A DNA stretch of 64,000 nucleotides. It comes from Carnegiea gigantea. Its lineage: Eukaryota > Streptophyta > Magnoliopsida > Caryophyllales > Cactaceae. The stretch lies in NCBI GenBank assembly GCA_029747015.1, contig JAKOGI010000350.1:124001-188000 (forward strand). The letters run 5' to 3'. This document shows positions 24,611 to 36,164 of this stretch, in pieces. Numbering within the stretch: the stretch's first letter is position 1; each line of letters begins with the position of its first letter. Below the pieces are notes generated by a model, which was not told the DNA's origin, searched no databases, and saw only the letters and a list, made by a program, of their open reading frames with translations. The position numbers were made by a program, and so were the translations under genes.

Positions 24611-27417
24611 TGAATGTTCGCCTGCACAAGTGTAAGCATTCTTTGCAACTATAATTGGTGAACTTTTCTTGCAAAAACAACCACTATCATCACTCGATGT
24701 CTCATCATAAAATGAATATCGAGAGATTATACCCAATCGGTCATGTTATCCCTACAGGTTGAAAGTCTACTTTTAAGTTTTAGTAGACTTCGCAATTTTT
24801 AAAAGACCAGCACAGATTAGTCCTAGTGGTTCGGTATAGACTTGTTTCTTTCAAATAAGATAACGGGTTTATGTCTTGTGAATGTTCAAACCAGTTTTAG
24901 AGAAGCTTTAATCCTTGCAACAAACAATAACTCGACTCGATAAGCAAAGATCAAAGACCAAATAATTTCTTTTTCCCCCAAAAATGAAATTGGAAAGTTA
25001 TTCTTCTTGTCTTTGATAGCCATTTGTTCCAAAAGATGTTCGTACATAATATGATTGAAACTATAAATTTTTTCCTTTTTTTGGCATTAGGTTTTCCATT
25101 TCACTAGAGTTGAGTTACTATTAGCCCAATAACTTATAGAGGTTTCCCATCACATATTTTTTCAATTCACAAGACTCTCACCTAAAACCTTACTTAAGGG
25201 CAACAAATGCCAAACCATTGAAACCAACTTTTGTCTATATTAAAAGTATAAATTGAAACAAAACAAAACACGATTTGTAGAGGTCGTTTGTGCTACAGTA
25301 CTAGTAGTTTGTTCAGTTTCACACATTATCGGACTAGATGACCAATGCTAAGAACTACTTAAATTGCCAAACAGCTTACAAGTTACTTGGCATGATGGTG
25401 GCCTTACAAAAATTAGAGGTCATGGAAACGAATCTTAGAGCTTGGAATTCCTAATGTGAAGATACGAAGAGCTTCCGACCTAGCCATTAGGCTTGAGTAC
25501 ACCATTTCTAGGCTAGGCCCCTCTCCCTTGTCTCATGTTCAAAGGCCCATTAGACCGTCTTACCTAGGGATCTACTAGATTGATAGATACCTTTCCTAAC
25601 AAGAAGAATGAACTATTTAATTTGCGACATCTATGAGAGCGCCGCCTCCACATGCCAAAATATCGATAGAGTTCGTTTTATTTTATTAATACGTATGCAT
25701 AAATAGAAATATAGATTATTCTCTTATTTCATTACATTTTCTTATATTATGTTTGTTTCCCTTATTTATTTATTTGCATAACACTTTTTTTTATGTAAGT
25801 CTTATAAATATGGAGAATAAAGTATTAATAAGGCGTACCTCATAATGGTCAGGGGCCAATCTTTTTCGGGGAGGCAGCCCCCCTCGAAAAAAGAAAGGGA
25901 GCCCCCCTTGAAAAAAGAAAAAAAACTTCTTTTTATATTATTACATATGTATATAGTAATGTTTTGTCTATATTTACATAAGGTTTATGTTAGAATTATG
26001 ATAAACCTATCTCCAACTTGACAAAGAAGTTAGTATTTCAAATCATGGCCCCTTAAAATATTTTTTTAGGTTCCATCACTACATATAGTACCATACCCCC
26101 ACCCTCGAATTTTAGTCTGGAGGGATATATTTTATTATACCTGTTCATTGTCATTAGGTTAAACTTTGAGTAGGGAATCCTGATCGGTTTATTATAACAA
26201 AAATATGAAGTATAAGATGACCTAAATATAGAATGATATAAGGTAGCTTATTTTATTTCTCTATGCTTACCAGATTTATTAGTGTATGTTCATATCTTTG
26301 TTTTCCAAGTAATTAATGGACAATATAGCTAAGTAAATTTTGACAATAATAGGTACATATTGCACGTGAGGTTTGGAAGAGGGCAAGAAGTTGAAATTAA
26401 TGTCTCTATTGCTTCAAATGTTAGATGTTGGATTGATAAGACAGGTCAATAAATGAATTGTCTGATTCTAATTGTACGTATCCATCACCATTTATTTATT
26501 TATTTACTTATTTACTTGTATTTATTTAACTCGTGCCTAATTCCTCAGCCAATTAATATTGAGTCTTACGTTTTTAAATAACACTCGTAAAAGAAAGTCA
26601 TAAATTTTCTCAAAAGGCAAAAAGAAAGCCATGTGTCCGTTGACATATGTAATCAGATTTTGAGAATATGTAGAAACAAGCATTAAAAGTATTATATATG
26701 ATTGAAATGATTTTTACACCAATAAAAAGATCAGTAGATTTTTTGGATAAGTAAACTTTGACGTATTATAAGAATTATATAAAAAATAGATAATTTTGCA
26801 TCATATATGAGACAGAGGAAGTAGTAAAATGTTGATATTAACGAATGTATTATGTGACAGCCTAAATAACTATAACCGCCCACGTTATTTAGCGTCGGTT
26901 AATTTGGATAAGGTACTAAGATAAATCACAACTAATGATTGGCATCTAAGACTGAATTATTCACTACAAGGTGGGCATTTTTAATGTAGTTTTTAACGGA
27001 AAAAAGACTATATTTTGATGAAAAATTTACCTATTGACAAAAATTAACTGTCAGCGCGCATGAGCTCAACTCTACTAACATAAAATTAAAAACTGAAAAA
27101 TAACATCTATTTGTGTCAAGCATATTGGAGTACTGAAAAAGGCAACGCATATTAATTTCACAATATTGGACTCATTATCACCAATTAGGTGGGGTGAAGT
27201 AAGGGCTATATATTAATATTAACAAGAGAATGATTCCTTGAAACGTTGAACTTCTATTCAACCCCAAATATACATGTCAGGGTCTTCCCATGCCATATGG
27301 GCCATGGACATGGTGAAAGGTACATTGAATAAAACAACCGCAGATAATTGAACGTAATATAGATGTGCACTAGGATCCCCTCCAAAAAAAAATAAAACTG
27401 TGATTGTTAGTTTTTGT
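24611..27417. other. Intergenic AT-rich DNA
   Basis: No gene is supported. Seen: a C/G-rich fold-back near 25870-25920 in which GGGGAGGC and GCCCCCCTCG face each other between A/T runs, a TTTATTTATTTA stretch near 26490-26530, and otherwise unique-looking AT-rich sequence. Confidence 0.5.
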
Positions 27418-27574
27418 TAGACCTGACAAAATTAATCCGAGACTCAAAACCCGAACCGAATGACCTAGACTCATATTTGACCTGACATTCGAAATATGCT
27501 CATCCGAAAGTGGACCCGAAATCCAAATTGATCCGAACTGTACCCGAATTGAATGACTCATTTGGTCAGGTCTA
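27418..27574. mobile_element. Short hAT-like MITE (157 bp)
   Basis: The ends TAGACCTGACAAAAT and (inverted) TAGACCTGACCAAAT match at 14 of 15 bases. The flanks GTTTTTGT (27410-27417) and GCTTTAGT (27575-27582) agree at six of eight, fitting an old hAT duplication. The interior is built of CCGAAA and ACCCGAA words. The termini resemble those of copies A and B (6418-7488 and 36165-38477), so it may be a shorter relative of that family. Confidence 0.7.
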
Positions 27575-28952
27575 GCTTTAGTATTTACTAGAACTACTCC
27601 CCTACGATGCAAGGGTTAAGGCTAACAATATGTTAATGTGCAAAATTATAACTAATTCATCAATAATATTATTTTCATTATTTAGATTTATTTTATTATT
27701 TAAACAATCTTTGTATCTATTAAATTTTTTAGGTTTACACATGTGTTATTTTTAAAAATGCAAGTAAATATTTATTAATGACATTTCTAAGTAATTGATC
27801 AAGAAGAAGATGAAAGCTCTTGTGGAGTATATAAAGAAAAATAAAAAAAGAATTGTATGCATGCTACAACACACTAAATGAATTTAAATAGTAATTCATG
27901 GCCTAACCAATGAAGTTACAACACTTGGTAAAAATGTGTAAGTTACTCAATTTTATATATAGTTATATATAGATAGATAGATGGCTGATCTTTACATGAC
28001 TAAATACGATTTTTTTTTTTCCTTTCTTTTTGTTGCTTTTTTAGAGATTTACAACAACAGTAATATTGATGTTATGTTATTAAGGAAATTAATGTTATTA
28101 GCTGCTTTTATTTAATATATTGTAATGATGTGTTAAATATAAAAGAGAAATTTGTCTCATATTATGCTAGTATAAAATGAGTGACAAAAAGCTAATGACA
28201 TGTTAAATTAGCGTCGCTCGTTATACAGCACCAGTCAAAAAATAGCATCATTATAAGTACGTATAAAATAAGTGACAATAAGGCAATAAGCATATGTATA
28301 GGCTAATAATATGTTAAATTAGCATTGTTATAACGTATAATCATAAAATTTTTTCTGAATTTTCAGCCAACCATTCAAATTTTTAATTGAGATAATTCTT
28401 AAAAGTGATATTAGAATTCTTCGAGTGGGATATGTGTCTCACACTCAAATCTTAACAGTGCATGTTGAATGATTGCACTAGATTGATCGAGTTTATAGAC
28501 TATCTGTATCTTTGCCTCAAACAATACTTGCATTACTTGCATATGTTAGAGAGCATGTCATAATATGTAACATATTCCACATATCTCCTGATATATGCAT
28601 CATATCAATCAACTTAATTGCATGTAGCAATATTTTATTTTATTTTTTTCTGGGCTTTTTATCGTGGAAAATAACATGGTAAGATATATAGCAGAAGAAA
28701 CAGTGAAACACGTTCAAAGAATCAATCGAGGTAATTACAGAACATGGTTCCACTTGCATAGAAGGAACAAAACATCGTTTTATGGGAACAAAAGAACACG
28801 GATTGTTCCATACGTCCATGTGTATATTCTGGGGCAAATTTTGGCATCTGTATATCATTGTACATTCCTTTGTACACATGCGAATAGTTGAAGGGAAACT
28901 TCGTTTATATATGACATATCATTGTAAATTTTGTAACACTTATTTAAAGCCG
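27575..28952. other. Intergenic AT-rich DNA with a small direct repeat
   Basis: No gene is supported. Two similar blocks (about 28175-28215 and 28262-28330) each contain ATAAAATRAGTGACAA followed by ATGTTAAATTAGC, a diverged direct duplication. The small open frames at 28640-28891 overlap on both strands and show no domain. Confidence 0.45.
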
Positions 28953-29198
28953 TGAAAGAATTGATATTTGATATTGAGACTCCGTCTTTGATTTGGGGTA
29001 TGAATGCAGCCCCTCTTTCTTCTTTTTCTTCCCATTAGCTTTGGCCAACCGTTGGCTTTTATGCACCAATTACATGAATCAGAACCAACCCCTAGGTCAC
29101 GTACTTGTACATGAATTAGGAAAGCATATGTTATAGACTACTACATGCATAAGGAAACATATATTAATAATTAATTACACAACAGTTATTTCCTAATA
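28953..29198 (-). repeat. Copia 3' LTR
   Basis: 246 bp, nearly identical to 33541-33785. On the element strand it starts TATTAG, probably a mutated TGTTAG, and ends CA. Confidence 0.9.
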
Positions 29199-29209
29199 CT
29201 TCCCCTCAA
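29199..29209 (-). other. Copia polypurine tract
   Basis: On the minus strand TTGAGGGGAAG directly precedes the 3' LTR, the usual primer for plus-strand synthesis. It overlaps the TGA stop of the RNase H frame (29208-29206). Confidence 0.8.
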
Positions 29210-30829
29210 GTTAGAGCATGCAAGTCGTCCATGCCCAACTTGCTCTTCAAATATTGAAACTGACGCTTCCCAAGAGCTTCTGTAAAAATGTCCGCTGGCT
29301 GTTCCTTTGTACCGACATGAGAGAGTGTAAGAATACCAGCTACAACTTTTTTGCAAACAAAGTGGCAGTCGATCTCAATGTGCTTCGTACGTTCATGGAA
29401 CACAGGATTCTTCGCTATGTGTAACGTAGCTTGACTGTCATAAAACAGCTTCATGGGTTGCGTTAGGAAGACCCCTAAGGAAGCCAAAAAACTTCTCAAC
29501 CATACCAACTCACTAGTAGCAACTGCCATTGACCTGTATTCTGCTTCAGCAGAGGATCTGGAAACTATGGCTTGTTTCTTAGTTTTCCAGGAGATAGGTG
29601 ACTCACCGAGCCGTACAAAGTACCTTGTCAAAGACCTTCTTGATAGTGGGCATGCCCCCCAGTCAGAATCGCAAAAACCGTAGAGCTTCAAGTTAGTGTC
29701 GACCTTGAGAATAATTCCAAGGCTGGCAGTTCCTTTCAGATACCGTAATACGCGTTGAGCAGCTTCCATGTGTTCTTCTCCAGGGGCTTGCATAAACTGA
29801 GACAAAATATGGACGGCATAAACCAAGTCAGGGCGTGTAATTGCAAGATAAATTAAACGACCAACTAATCTGCGATACTGAGCATCGTCTTTTAGTAGTC
29901 GTCCATCTGCCAGGGCGAGCTTGTGGTTTTCTTCAATTGGAAATTCGGCGGGTTTGGCACCTAGTAGACCGCACTCCTGGAGTATCTCTAGTGCATATTT
30001 GCGCTGGCACAGAAACAGGCCCTGTGATCCCCGGGCCACCTCAATGCCGAAAAAATATTTTAAGGGACCAAGATCCTTAATGCTGACACATGCATGCAAA
30101 TAAGTTTTGAAGTTCTTACATGCTTGGGCATTGTTTCCTGCAAGCACAATGTCATCTACATAGGCTAACAAAGCCATAAAAACTTCTCCCTTTCGATAGA
30201 CAAATAAGGAGTAGTCGGCGTAGGAACGAACAAATCCATACTCACAGAGTTTGGAAGAAAGTTTGGCAAATCATTGCCGAGGAGCTTGGCGGAGCCCATA
30301 GAGAGATTTTCGCAACTTGCATACTTTACCTGTTCCACTAGAGGAAAAACCGAGGGGGCATGCGTATATACACTTGCTCTTCGAGATCGCCATGTAGGAA
30401 GGTGTTGTTGACATCCATTTGATGCAAGTCCCATCCTTTAGCCACTGCAATTGCCAGAAAACATCGTACACTAGTCATCTTGGCCACTGGAGCAAATGTT
30501 TTGTGGTAGTCAAACCCTTCAGTTTGATGGTCTCCGCGTCTAACCAAACGTGCCTTATAACGTTGAATGGTCCCATTTGAGTGGTACTTCACCCAATACA
30601 CCCATTTGCAACTAATGTGTTTTTTATTGGGTGGTAGATCCATGACCTCCCATGTGTTATTGTCTTCCATAGCTTTTATCTCTTCTGCCATGGCCTTCCG
30701 CCACTGAGGATTCTTAACAGCTTCAGAATAGATCCTGGGCTCAATAACCTTTGCAATCGCAGCTAAATATTTTTGATGAGAGAGAGAAAAATTAGCGCTT
30801 ATGACATAATTAGTGATAGGATAACGCAT
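29206..30829 (-). pseudogene. Copia reverse transcriptase and RNase H (broken)
   Basis: The first part (30829-30338) holds the entry of the reverse transcriptase, with QMDVNNTFLHGDL. It is thrown out of frame near 30345 by what looks like one extra base in the codon run after RMPP. The match continues in the frame of 30471-30271 (SLYGLRQAPRQ), hits a TGA in place of a tryptophan codon, and then stays open from 30177 to 29206. The last part has the catalytic YVDD box, the RNase H domain with SRSSAEAEYRSMA, and the ADIFTEALG end typical of Copia. The catalytic box survives; the frame does not. Confidence 0.9.
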
Positions 30830-31039
30830 ACCTGAGGACCTGGTGTGAGAATGTGTAGCAAGTGAGATAGGGTCTTCAACTCGGGCACCGTAATAAACAA
30901 AATCATCCAGATGTATCGGTGGCTTTCTGGGCCTGTCTCCTCATCGCACACCTTGGGCCGGTGCTGGACCTCATTCGGTCAGGGCTGGAGATGGGGCCTC
31001 TGTCTACAGTTTAGGGCCCGTAGTACTTCGGCCTGCTGG

Positions 31040-32240
31040 TTAGGCCTCTATCCACAAGGCTGGGCTTGCTCCCCCTTGCTCTTCTTGGCGCACGTCCTCT
31101 ACCGACTGGTCAGATATGGGGTTGGTGTTGTGAGAATGTTGTGCTGGCCCAAGTTCGATGCTCCCCCTTTCGTGGGATGGGATGAACCCTTCATTGCCAG
31201 GTCCATTACAATCTTCAAGATCATCATATACCATGCCAGTGCTGTCACCACTAGGAGGTTCTGCCAAGGTGTCTGGAGTCTTTGATTTATATTGAAAACG
31301 GAAGATCTTCTCATAAAATGTAACATCTCTATTCACAAAAATTTCGTGGGTCTCCAAGTCATAAACTTTTCGGCCATCCCTTTTGGCCAAAGGGATACCC
31401 TAAAACTATGCATTTCCGACTTCATGATGCAAACTTGTCTTTTGTATTTAAGCGATTTTAAACAAAACATAGACATTCAAACACTCAAAGATGGTCATAG
31501 GAAGGGTGTTGATTATATAGGATCTCATATGGGCTTTTCCCATCCAAAACACTGTTAGGAGTCAGATTGATCAAGTGAACTGCCGTCAACACACACTCAC
31601 CACAAAAATTCAAGGGGAGCCCTGCTTGAAAACGTAAGGCTCTTGTTACGTTTAAAATATGCCGATGTTTACGTTTCGCCCTACCGTTTTGTTGGGGGGT
31701 GTCCACGTAACTAGTTTGATGGATTATGCCGTTATCAAAATAGAACTTCTGCATGGTCCCAGACTTGAACTCAAGCCCATTATCACTTCTAACTATCTTC
31801 ACATTCTTCTTAAATTGATTACTAGTCATGGCTACAAACCCCTTCAATAACAGGCCTACTTCTCCTTTTTCTTTCATTAGGTACACCCACGTAGCCCTGC
31901 TAGCATCATCAACAATTATGAGAAAATAATTTGCACCACAAGACGCCTTCACTTTATAAGGTCCCCAAATATCGCAGTGAATAAGTTCAAACAAATCACT
32001 AGCTTTATTTTCACTAATAGAAAGACGACTTCTAGTCTGTTTAGCCCGAAAGCATACATCACAAACATCCTTATTGACTTGATTCTTGACCTTCAGTGCC
32101 CCCGAGTAATAGTATACCCCATCTTTTTGCTCACCCACTCCAATCCGAGTCCTCGAAGTGCGGTCCTGCAATACACACAAATCATCAAAGAATGTCACAG
32201 CGCAATTCAAATCTCTACACAGGTTAGCCACAGATAACAA
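31040..32240 (-). pseudogene. Copia pre-integrase and integrase (broken)
   Basis: The frame 32240-31485 begins in the gag-pre-integrase domain (LLSVANLCRDLN) and passes CDVCFRAKQTR into the core with HCDIWGPYK and SDNGLEF, so the two catalytic aspartates remain. The third catalytic residue, a glutamate in the family's NGRVERKHR-like block, is lysine here (NGRAKRKHRHI). The two histidines of the HHCC zinc finger are missing because the segment before the CX2C is deleted. The C-terminal part continues in another frame at 31390-31040. Confidence 0.88.
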
Positions 32241-32252
32241 GCATATAAAACA

Positions 32253-33527
32253 TTAGTCAAGAACCCTTTTGTTGTCTAAGGTTAACATCCCCTTCTTTGC
32301 TGCTAACGTATGAGCCCCGTTAGGAAGACCTATTGGAATAGATCGCATGTTCTTAACTTCATTAATTAAGCTCAAGTCACAAGTCATATGGCATGACGCT
32401 CCTCTGTCGATTAACCATGGTAACTTACCGGACAGTTTTTCGTATCCCCCTTTCGGGACATCAATGAGGCTTAAGAGCCTCTGTACCTGTCCCGGGGACA
32501 ACCCCGGGATGCTGATTTGGGGAACCTTAGCTGTTGACCCTTCGTGATTCACCACTGGTTCTGCTTGAACCACAGCAGCATGCGCTGCTTCACACTGCCC
32601 GGCCCCACGGCCTCGTCCTCCTGCTGCCCTGCCACCAGGACCGCCTCTACCACTCCGCCCACCACGGCCACGCCCCCGACTGCTCCAGTTAGGAGGATAG
32701 CTGATAATTTCATAACAACTTGCCTCATCATGTCCAAAGCGCCCACAATGTTTCCAAGTACTCCTCTCGGCTCCACCCAATTTGTCTCTCACAGCGAAGG
32801 CCACAGTAGTCTCAGTTCGAAGGTCCCTTCCTAGCATGAGTTGCTTGTGATGTGCTTCTTGCTGGATCATGTTAAAAATTTTGTCCAAAGCAGGCAGCGG
32901 GTCTAGAGCTAGAACTTGGCTCCGTATGTTTGCATAGGACACGTCATCAAGGCCCATGAGGAATTGGTGCATTCGTTCATCCTCAATCATCTTTACTACT
33001 TTAGCCCCAACTTCACACTCACACTTTCCACAAGTGCATTGAGGGATCTTTATATGATTACTCAACTCACTCCACATACCCTTTAATTTTGAATAAAAAT
33101 CAACTACTTCGAGTCCTCCTTGTTTTGCCACAGCGATATTAGTTTTGAGTTGGTGAATTTTGGGCGAATTAGGTGTAGCGTACCTCTTACATAAATTTTC
33201 CCACATCACCAAAGCTGTCTCGACATATGCTACACTAGTGTGTAATTTTGGATCAATAATATTGATGATCCAAGAGCATATCATGGAGTTCACCATCAAC
33301 CAAGCGTTACGTTAGGTCGGATCATCTCTTTCCTTCAACTCGGGTCTTTTTAGCCTTCCATATATGAATCCCAATTTATTTTTTGATCTCAAAGCGGTTC
33401 TAACCGCTTGCTGCCATAAATCATAATTTTTGCCATTAAAGACAACGGATGTGATCGTTACGCCAGACCCTTATGAGGGATGGAGATAATAAGGCGATTG
33501 ATGATCGATTATCAGTTTCTTACTCAT
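32253..33527 (-). pseudogene. Copia gag and protease (broken)
   Basis: The natural start is probably the ATG at 33527, just after the primer site. Stops follow early, at a TAA in the HPS-GSG region and another before RNAWLMVNSMI; from 33299 to 32253 it is open. The zinc knuckle reads WKHCGRFGHDEASC, with tryptophan in place of the first cysteine. The protease reads WLIDRGASCHMT, with arginine in place of the serine or threonine expected after the catalytic aspartate. Gag is the capsid and the protease cleaves the polyprotein; neither should work. Confidence 0.88.
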
Positions 33528-33540
33528 GGCTCTGATACCA
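33528..33540 (-). other. Copia primer binding site
   Basis: On the minus strand TGGTATCAGAGCC, complementary to the 3' end of initiator tRNA-Met, directly next to the 5' LTR. Confidence 0.9.
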
Positions 33541-33785
33541 TAAAGAATTGATATTTGATATTGAGACTTTGTCTTTGATTTGGGGTATGAACACAGCCCC
33601 TATTTCTTCTTTTTCTTCCCATTAGCTTTGGCCGACCGTTGGCTTTTATACACCAATTACATGAATCAGAACCAACCCCTAGGTCACGTACTTGTACATG
33701 AATTAGAAAAGCATATGTTATAGACTACTACATGCATAAGGAAACATATATTAATAATTAATTACACAACAGTTATTTTCTAATA
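33541..33785 (-). repeat. Copia 5' LTR
   Basis: 245 bp partner of 28953-29198. The base next to the primer site is lost or changed, so it ends TA instead of CA on the element strand. Confidence 0.9.
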
Positions 33786-33799
33786 GCCATTATTAAATT

Positions 33800-34257
<458 letters not shown>

Positions 34258-34259
34258 CA

Positions 34260-35778
34260 AATCCTTAAATTTTTTATATGTGTCATTCTCTGAAAATTTC
34301 TAAAATAAAGTTTTTTTCTTTTTATTTTTCAAAAAATATAAGTTAGTCAATTAAGTATTAAAAGATTTACTTTCACAAAAAAAAAAAAACATTTTGTGAA
34401 GTTAATTATAACTTGAATGATTTTCTTTCCCAACAAAAAGACACAATGTTTAATTGTGATAATGCATTATATTATACTACTGACATCACCTCGGTCCTGA
34501 TATTACCAAAAATAATACACTTGATTATAGTTTCAGAAAATAAAAGAAAATCACATACACATTGAGTAACATACATTCGAGCAAGAAAATGCACCAATTA
34601 ATATTGCCTGCGAGACGATGAGCTTAAGGGATGCATGGCATGAGTTTATCCAAAATGCACCAATTATTGAAGAGGTATGATCAAACTAATAATTTATTAC
34701 CCATCCAAGAAAATGCATTTTACACGTTGAAGGAATATAATTTGTACATGAGGCTTTTTAAAGTAAATGCACTAGTTACAAATAATTTATTGTGCATGTT
34801 TGATTTTCAATGTTTCCTTAAAATTTGGCAACCAGTATGAAGTGTTATTACATATAGTTGCATAATCTATTCTATATTTTGTTTACTATAAAGATACAAT
34901 TATTATTATCGAGACACAATAAAGTATATTTAATTTTCATTATTATTATTTTTTCCTATCTCTTTTTTTTTTTTTTTCCCCCAATTGTTGGCAAAGCCCA
35001 AGGCAAGTACAAAACTAGTAAAGAAACTATAACACAATCGGCAAGGTTATGGTACAACAACTAGGGAAATAGGTGTGCTAAATTTACGAGGTTCCTTGCT
35101 AGTTCTTGTGCATAGTAAGGTACTTTTTCATTCCAAACGTGTTTTTTCCCTATCTCTTTGAACATAATAAAAACATAAATAAGGAGTAATAGAAATCTTC
35201 AATACAATACAATTTGTAGTTATAGATCCTATATATAAGATAATAACACCATCGTAATACTACCAAGAGGTACCGAATTGTTTTAAATTTTCAGAATACA
35301 AGAGTCCAAATCAATACCAACAGTTAATAGTGGTAAGATTTTCATTCCTTTTCACACATACACTTCTTGTGATATGTGAAAATCAAAACTTACCAGAATG
35401 CTTTCAATTTCCATAGAACGAAAGGTCAAGCCTGTATTATTAATTTTTTTTGTGGTAAGATTATATTCCAATCTAACACATGTTCTTATTGTGATATGTG
35501 AAAACTTTTCTAGATTTGCAAAAATATGCAATAATTTCATGTAATATCTTATTATCAAACTACAAATAAATACTAATTACTACAATTGTAATTTTTAGAC
35601 CTACAATTGTAATTGTAAATTGTGCATGACATAATTGTTATTGTAATTTTTATAAATAATTACTAGAATTTAAAACCTCTAAAATTTCTCATCCATTGCA
35701 TGGATAAAAAAAATACTAGTTTTATCACACTTAAAGAATATTGTATCTTTTGTACTTTTAAAGGGGGAAGTAAAACTC
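34260..35778. other. Intergenic AT-rich DNA
   Basis: No gene or bounded repeat is supported. The words TCTAACACATGTTCTTATTGTGATATG and CACACATACACTTCTTGTGATATG near 35350-35500 are a faint local duplication. Confidence 0.45.
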
Positions 35779-36164
35779 TAAGTCGTGTTCGGGAACAGCG
35801 TCTTTAGGAGTGTTTAGTGTTTTGATCAAATCAATATACTAATCAGTTAATTTTTAGTGTTAAGTAACCTAGTATTTTAATTTGACTAGCATTTCAAGTA
35901 ATATTTAGCATTTTAAATAGTGTTTCTGAAAAGCTAACAATATTATCTTTTGGCATTTATTAGAAGTAGCGTTTCTTTTTTTTTTTAACGAAAAAATATC
36001 ATTTGGAAATTTTATATTTTGAAATTATCTATGTCATTTTAGGTGAATTTACATTAATCAGCTAACCCAATACCTAAATTTACCGAATACATTTATGTCA
36101 ATCACTCATCTAAATAACCATCCGCTAACAGCTAAATTAAAAGCTCTATTAGCTACCTAAATAA

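Larger units (their letters stand above)
28953..33785 (-). mobile_element. Full-length Copia-type LTR retrotransposon (4.8 kb), non-functional
   Basis: Two LTRs (28953-29198 and 33541-33785) flank, on the minus strand, a primer site, gag, protease, integrase, reverse transcriptase and RNase H: the Copia order. By eye the LTRs differ at nine positions plus one single-base indel, about 96% identity, so insertion is fairly recent. Candidate target duplication is GCCG before and GCCA after; weak because one base differs and Copia duplications are usually 5 bp. The short LTRs suggest the Ale/Retrofit lineage, an inference. Stops, frameshifts and active-site changes make it non-autonomous. Confidence 0.92.

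Noticed and set aside
25861..25930. C/G-rich fold-back that could be a terminator-like hairpin
   Set aside because: Short, imperfect, no gene nearby; plant genes do not use such terminators.
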